Source of the DNA: Rhodococcus sovatensis
Lineage (GTDB): Bacteria > Actinomycetota > Actinomycetes > Mycobacteriales > Mycobacteriaceae
Reading direction: 5' to 3'
NCBI RefSeq assembly: GCF_037327425.1
Contig: NZ_CP147846.1
Location: 2,294,001-2,358,000 of the forward strand
Length of the DNA stretch: 64,000 nucleotides
Each line of letters starts with the position of its first letter. Position 1 is the first letter of the stretch. A program made the position numbers and the translations under genes. Shown in pieces: positions 59,256-64,000 of this stretch. Below the pieces are notes generated by a model. The model was given only the letters and a program-made list of their open reading frames with translations, did not search any database and was not told where the DNA came from.

Positions 59256-60498
59256 GCATCCGCCCAGCCATTTCCTCCACCTCGGTGTCGGTCATCACGA
59301 ATGCCGGCGAGATCTGCATGGCGCCCTGACCCGCAGCCCGCCCTGATACCCCGTACTTGCGGAGCGCACCGACGAACGGAAGCGCCTCTGCCGGATCGTT
59401 CAGCTGCACGGCCGCTACCGCTCCGAGGCCACTGCGGACCTCTTGCACGCGCGGGTGGTCGGCGAGCGGCGCGAAGTGAGTATGCAGCGAAGCCTCCAAC
59501 CTGGCCGACTCCTGCAGCAGGTTCTCGCGTTCGATGATGTCGAGATTCGCCATCGCCGCTGCCGCAGCACCGGCATGCCCGCCGTAGGTGTAGCCGTGCC
59601 GCCACCAGACACCACCCGCGAAGAACGGCTCAGCGATGTGCGGTGCGATGAACACCGCACCCATCGGAACGTATCCCGAGGTCAGGCCCTTTGCAGTCGT
59701 CATCAGATCGGGTTGCAGATCGAATCTGCTCGACGCGAACCACGAACCACCGATTCGGCCGAATCCAGTCACGACCTCGTCTGCGACGAACAGCACATCG
59801 TGGTCGCGGCAGATCTGCCTGACTTCCTGCAGATAGCCTTCAGGAGGCAGATACACCCCGCCCGCACCGATGATTGGCTCGCAGAAGAAAGCGGCGATCT
59901 TGTCCGCGCCGACCTCCTCGATCAATGCGAGCAAACTCTTGGCATCGTCCCACGTGACAGTTCGCGCATCCGACATCAACGTGCCGTAGTTCTCGCGGTT
60001 GACCGCGATGCCTGCCAGCGCGGTTCCGGCGACATGCATTCCGTGATACGCCTTCTGACGTCCGACGATCAACGTCTTTTCCGGCTTGCCCACCTCGTGC
60101 CAGTATCGACGGGCCAACTTCGCGGCAGTGTCGATGGAGTCCGAACCGCCGGAGGTGAAGAAGATCTTGCTCCCGGCGACCGGTGCGATCTCGCCGAGCC
60201 GCTCGGCGAGAGCAAGGGTCGTCTCCGGAACGAAGTCACCGAAGTTCGAATAGTGCGCAAGCGAAGAAAGTTGGGACGCAACCGCGTCGGCGATCTCGGT
60301 ACGTCCGTGCCCGACGTTGGTGAACCACAGACCAGCTGTGGCATCGAGATATCGCGTGCCCTCGCGGTCGAAGATGTAGGCACCGTCGCCGCGCGAGACC
60401 ACGAACGGGCCGTTCTTGCTCACCGCGCCCATGTCGGCGAAACCGTGCCACAGCGCGGAATGGGTGGATTCGTACGTCGGCTCTGGCACAGAAGACAT
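59239..60498 (-). CDS. Class III PLP-dependent aminotransferase
   Basis: 419 aa. PLP Lys in TTAKGLTSGY, phosphate and ring contacts in GGSDSIDTA and DEVVTGFGR, and YTYGGHAGAAAAA. It is most like omega-amino acid:pyruvate or putrescine-type transaminases; substrate not decidable. ATG 60498 starts MSSVPEPT. The Pr6Pr gene stop lies 14 nt upstream, so they may share a transcript. Confidence 0.9.
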   Translation of the reverse strand: MSSVPEPTYESTHSALWHGFADMGAVSKNGPFVVSRGDGAYIFDREGTRYLDATAGLWFTNVGHGRTEIADAVASQLSSLAHYSNFGDFVPETTLALAERLGEIAPVAGSKIFFTSGGSDSIDTAAKLARRYWHEVGKPEKTLIVGRQKAYHGMHVAGTALAGIAVNRENYGTLMSDARTVTWDDAKSLLALIEEVGADKIAAFFCEPIIGAGGVYLPPEGYLQEVRQICRDHDVLFVADEVVTGFGRIGGSWFASSRFDLQPDLMTTAKGLTSGYVPMGAVFIAPHIAEPFFAGGVWWRHGYTYGGHAGAAAAAMANLDIIERENLLQESARLEASLHTHFAPLADHPRVQEVRSGLGAVAAVQLNDPAEALPFVGALRKYGVSGRAAGQGAMQISPAFVMTDTEVEEMAGRMLTALG

Positions 60499-60512
60499 GC
60501 GCCAGAGCTTAG

Positions 60513-61175
60513 TCACTCGACTCCGGCCGATGCCTCCCCGTATCGCCATTTGTTGCCGAGTCGCCCGATTGCGTTCACCGCGAGCGCCATGAGGACGAAC
60601 GCGACAGTGAGTACGACGAGGCCGATCACCAGCGCGACATAGCCCTGGCTCCGTGGGTCGAGGAACGGGTAGGGGTACCAGTCGACGATCGGTCCGCGGA
60701 TCAATGTGTAGACGCCGTAGACGACTGGAAAGGTCAACCACACCAGTGACTGTGACTCGGAGATTCGCTGACGCGCGGGAACGACGATCCAGTCGAGGAA
60801 GATCACGATGGGCATGATTCGGTGGACCACGTCGTTGGTCCATTGTCCCGCGATCCCGACCTCGATGTTGGACAGCAACACCGCATAGATGATTCCGGTG
60901 ATGACCATGTACAGAGTCACGGCCCCGCGGAACAGCTGCCAATGCATGCCCCGTGGATCCACGAGGCCGCCGATCCCGAGCACGACGACGGTCAGCACGT
61001 TGCTCAGCACGGTGAAATAGCTGAAGTAGTTGACCACCGAGAACGTCGGGTCACTCGCACCGTCGTGGAGGATGAAGCCCAGCGTTACGGCGGTGAGGAC
61101 CGCGAACGCGACCCGCGCAACCCTGATCGGAATGCTCGTCGGATTCTCGGTGGATCGCGCAGACTCGACAGCCAT
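60513..61175 (-). CDS. Pr6Pr family integral membrane protein
   Basis: 220 aa with six predicted transmembrane helices. FSYFTVLSNVLTVVVLGIGG, VVHRIMPIVIFLDWIVVPAR and WLTFPVVYGVYTLIRGPI...WYPYPFLD are characteristic of the Pr6Pr group (related to FAR-17a/AIG1). Role unknown. ATG 61175 is chosen; a GTG at 61208 is possible. Divergent from hrpA. Confidence 0.85.
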   Translation of the reverse strand: MAVESARSTENPTSIPIRVARVAFAVLTAVTLGFILHDGASDPTFSVVNYFSYFTVLSNVLTVVVLGIGGLVDPRGMHWQLFRGAVTLYMVITGIIYAVLLSNIEVGIAGQWTNDVVHRIMPIVIFLDWIVVPARQRISESQSLVWLTFPVVYGVYTLIRGPIVDWYPYPFLDPRSQGYVALVIGLVVLTVAFVLMALAVNAIGRLGNKWRYGEASAGVE

Positions 61176-61258
61176 AGTGGATCTTTGCACAGCGGAGGCC
61201 GATCGCACGTGATCCCGGCAGTGCTTGCGTCGTTGCCGCTGGATAAACTGTTCGAAGA

Positions 61259-64000
61259 ATGTCTACTTCAACGGCCTCGGAACTTCGCCGCTCACTGCTT
61301 GCTCGCTTGTCCGGAGTATCGATCCGTGACGAGCACAGATTGCGTCGACGGCTGGACCGCGCACGTACCCCCGATCAGCTCGCGGCAGTCGACAACGATC
61401 TCACGAGCGCAGAGAGCACCGCTGCTCATCGCCGTGGCTGCGTACCGAAAATCGAGTACCCGGAAACACTCCCGGTCAGCCTGCGGAAATCCGATATCGC
61501 AGACGCAATCGAGAACAACCAGGTCGTGATCGTCGCAGGTGAAACCGGTTCGGGAAAGACAACGCAGATTCCCAAGATCTGTCTCGAACTCGGACGCGGA
61601 ATCCGCGGCACCATCGGCCACACTCAGCCTCGCAGGCTTGCTGCCCGAACGGTGGCTGAACGCATTGCGGAGGAAGTCGGCGAGAGCCTCGGCGAATCCA
61701 TCGGATACAAGGTTCGCTTCACCGACCAGTCCTCGGAGTCGACGCTCGTCAAGCTGATGACCGACGGCATCTTGCTCGCCGAGATCCAGCGCGACCGCAT
61801 GCTCAGGCAATACGACACACTGATCATCGACGAGGCGCACGAACGCAGCCTGAACATCGACTTCATCCTGGGCTACCTCGCACAGCTTCTCCCCCGACGC
61901 CCCGACCTCAAGGTCGTCATCACCTCGGCAACGATCGACCCCGAGCGCTTCGCCACACACTTCGCTCGCGATGGCGTCCCCGCTCCGATCATCGAGGTGT
62001 CGGGACGAACGTTCCCGGTCGAGATGCGCTATCGCCCACTGTCGGTGGATGTAGGCGAGACAAGGATCGATCTCGACCCGGTCGACGCCACCTGCGACGC
62101 CGTCGCCGAGCTGATCAGCGAGGGCGACGGCGACATACTCGTGTTTCTGTCCGGTGAGCGAGAAATTCGCGATACAGCAGATGCGCTGCGCGACAAGCAG
62201 CTTCGCGGCACCGAGATCGTTCCGCTGTACGCACGACTGTCAGCCGCCGAGCAGCATCGCGTGTTCACCCCGCACACCGGTCGCCGGGTCGTTCTGTCCA
62301 CCAACGTCGCCGAGACGTCACTGACGGTCCCCGGAATTCGGTACGTCGTGGACCCGGGGACTGCACGGATCTCCAGGTACTCGTTGCGGACGAAAGTGCA
62401 ACGCCTGCCCATCGAGCCGATCTCCCAGGCCTCGGCCCGCCAGCGTGCCGGTCGATGCGGTCGCGTCGCGGACGGCATCTGCATTCGCTTGTATTCGGAG
62501 GAGGATTTCGAGTCACGTCCTCAATTCACCGAACCCGAGATACTGCGCACCAATCTCGCCTCGGTCATCCTGCAGATGACGGCGTTGGGGCTCGGCAAGA
62601 TCCAGCAGTTCCCATTCGTGGAACCGCCGGACCCACGAAGCATTCGCGACGGAATCGGCTTGCTCGAAGAGCTAGGTGCAGTGAAGCCTGCGACGAAGGA
62701 CGGCGAATCGGAGCTGACCCCGATCGGGCGGGAGCTCGCGTCGCTTCCCGTCGATCCGCGGATGGCACGGATGCTCGTCGAAGCCAACAACACCGGGGCT
62801 CTCGCCGACGCCCTCGTCGTCGTATCGGCCCTGTCCATCCAGGATGTTCGAGAACGTCCCGTCGAGCACCAGCAGGCTGCGGACGAGAAGCACGCCCGGT
62901 TCGCCGTCGAGAACTCGGACTTCCTGGCCTACGTAGAGCTGTGGAAGTACCTGCGCGAGCAGCGCAACGACCTCTCGTCCAACCAATTCCGCCGAATGTG
63001 TCGCAACGAATATCTGCACTACCTCCGCATTCGCGAATGGCAGGACCTGCACGGTCAGCTCCGCCAGATCACACGCGGATTGGGCTGGACGATTCCGGAC
63101 TCGCCGACTACGCCGGTCGCGCTGCACCAGGCTCTGCTGTCCGGCTTGCTCTCTCACATCGGGCTGCGAGAGGGAGACAAACGTGAATTTCTCGGAGCCC
63201 GTGGGACTCATTTCGCGGTGTTCCCTGGATCCGGACTGTTCAAGAAGCCGCCGCGCTGGGTGATGGCAGCAGAACTGGTCGAGACCGGCCGGCTCTGGGG
63301 ACGGATGGCAGCCAGAATCGAACCGGAATGGGCGGAACGCCTTGCACCGCATCTGGTCAAGCGCACCTACTCGGAACCTCACTGGTCCGTCAAACGCCAA
63401 TCGGCCATGGCATACGAACGGGTCACCCTCTACGGCATTCCGCTCGTCACCGGACGGCCCGCGAACTATCACACCATCGACGCCGAAGCCTCGCGTGAAC
63501 TGTTCATCAGACATGCTCTCGTGCAGGGCGAGTGGAAGACTCAACACCCATTCTTCCACCGCAATCGCGAGTTGCTCGACGACGTCGGCGAGCTCGAGAA
63601 CCGGGCGCGACGACGCGATATCGTGGTCGACGACGACGCCCTGTTCGACTTCTACGATGCTCGCATCGGCGCGGAGGCAGTGTCGGCGCGCCACTTCGAC
63701 ACTTGGTGGAAGAAGACCAGACGCACCAAGCCCGATCTGCTCGACTTCACGGCGGCCACCGTCGTCAACCCCGATGCCGCGTCGGTACTCGGGGGCGACT
63801 ACCCCGACGCGTGGCGTCAGGGCGACATCCAGTTCCCGCTCGCCTATCAGTTCGAACCGGGTGCGGCCGCCGACGGTGTGACCGCTCGGATTCCGATCGC
63901 GCTCCTCGCCCAAGTTCAACCGGTCGGCTTCGATTGGCTCGTGCCAGGCATGCGATCGGAGCTCGTGTCGACGCTGATCAAGTTGCTACCCAAGGCTCAA
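61259..64000 (+). CDS. hrpA: ATP-dependent RNA helicase HrpA (3' end outside window)
   Basis: 914 codons are visible; the frame is open to the last base. DEAH-box helicase: Walker A GETGSGKTTQ (about residue 99), TQPRRLAART, motif II DEAHERSLN, motif III SATID, and TNVAETSLTVPGIRYVVD and QRAGRCGRV further on. HrpA proteins are about 1300 aa, so roughly 400 residues are missing. TAAACT nine nt before ATG 61259 may be the -10. E. coli HrpA resolves stalled ribosomes. Confidence 0.95.
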   Translation, partial: MSTSTASELRRSLLARLSGVSIRDEHRLRRRLDRARTPDQLAAVDNDLTSAESTAAHRRGCVPKIEYPETLPVSLRKSDIADAIENNQVVIVAGETGSGKTTQIPKICLELGRGIRGTIGHTQPRRLAARTVAERIAEEVGESLGESIGYKVRFTDQSSESTLVKLMTDGILLAEIQRDRMLRQYDTLIIDEAHERSLNIDFILGYLAQLLPRRPDLKVVITSATIDPERFATHFARDGVPAPIIEVSGRTFPVEMRYRPLSVDVGETRIDLDPVDATCDAVAELISEGDGDILVFLSGEREIRDTADALRDKQLRGTEIVPLYARLSAAEQHRVFTPHTGRRVVLSTNVAETSLTVPGIRYVVDPGTARISRYSLRTKVQRLPIEPISQASARQRAGRCGRVADGICIRLYSEEDFESRPQFTEPEILRTNLASVILQMTALGLGKIQQFPFVEPPDPRSIRDGIGLLEELGAVKPATKDGESELTPIGRELASLPVDPRMARMLVEANNTGALADALVVVSALSIQDVRERPVEHQQAADEKHARFAVENSDFLAYVELWKYLREQRNDLSSNQFRRMCRNEYLHYLRIREWQDLHGQLRQITRGLGWTIPDSPTTPVALHQALLSGLLSHIGLREGDKREFLGARGTHFAVFPGSGLFKKPPRWVMAAELVETGRLWGRMAARIEPEWAERLAPHLVKRTYSEPHWSVKRQSAMAYERVTLYGIPLVTGRPANYHTIDAEASRELFIRHALVQGEWKTQHPFFHRNRELLDDVGELENRARRRDIVVDDDALFDFYDARIGAEAVSARHFDTWWKKTRRTKPDLLDFTAATVVNPDAASVLGGDYPDAWRQGDIQFPLAYQFEPGAAADGVTARIPIALLAQVQPVGFDWLVPGMRSELVSTLIKLLPKAQ

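Noticed and set aside
1..64000. tRNA, rRNA or CRISPR array
   Set aside because: Read for cloverleaf ends with TTCGA arms and for regularly spaced direct repeats; none was found.

Overview
The window is high-GC actinobacterial DNA, most probably from Rhodococcus or a close relative in the Mycobacteriales. The evidence is gene content and order: mycothiol-dependent formaldehyde dehydrogenase, the Cei envelope protein, polyphosphate glucokinase, IdeR with galE beside it, and SthA. From about 4.9 to 29 kb and again from 43 to 58 kb the order follows the M. tuberculosis ceoBC-dut-cei-suhB-ppgK-sigA...sigB-ideR...sthA block. The genus is an inference from this synteny; no rRNA or other species marker is present.

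Layout. 0-4.7 kb: the end of a STAS/cyclic-nucleotide-domain protein, the sigK-rskA sigma/anti-sigma pair with a SigK-type promoter, a DrrAB-like exporter and a CGNR regulator. 4.7-13.9 kb: a 23S/tRNA uracil methyltransferase, a KimA-like potassium permease divergent from the RCK pair ceoB-ceoC, small conserved proteins, an OB-fold protein, a hydrolase and dut. 14-19 kb: cei, suhB, ppgK and the primary sigma factor sigA. 19-29 kb: a NarL-type two-component system, EamA exporter, DEAD/DEAH helicase, YihY membrane protein, a large methyltransferase and sigB, which has an ECF-type promoter. 29-39 kb: an accessory stretch separating sigB from the pat-acuC-ideR cluster. It holds a secreted protein, a TetR-controlled lipase, a second-type peptide deformylase, MepB, an IS5-family remnant, two short-chain dehydrogenase modules with AraC and MerR regulators, and a gene fragment. 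39-46 kb: a protein acetyltransferase (Pat) and deacetylase (AcuC) pair, ideR, galE and a DUF4192 protein. 46-52.8 kb: a lipoprotein, the mscR formaldehyde operon, sthA, a PAC2 protein and an alpha/beta hydrolase. 52.8-64 kb: a DUF3516 helicase, divergent oxyR and ahpC-ahpD, PhzF-like protein, permuted papain-like amidase, class III aminotransferase, Pr6Pr membrane protein and the start of hrpA, which runs off the right edge.

How the parts work together. Four sigma-level regulators (SigK/RskA, SigA, SigB and a two-component pair) sit with redox and metal control (OxyR-AhpCD, IdeR, SthA, MscR), potassium uptake (KimA-like/CeoBC) and acetylation control (Pat/AcuC). Genes are densely packed, with many convergent 3' overlaps, 4-nt ATGA couplings and several starts whose -10 box lies 6-7 nt upstream, implying leaderless mRNAs. 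No rRNA, tRNA, CRISPR array or intact mobile element was recognised.
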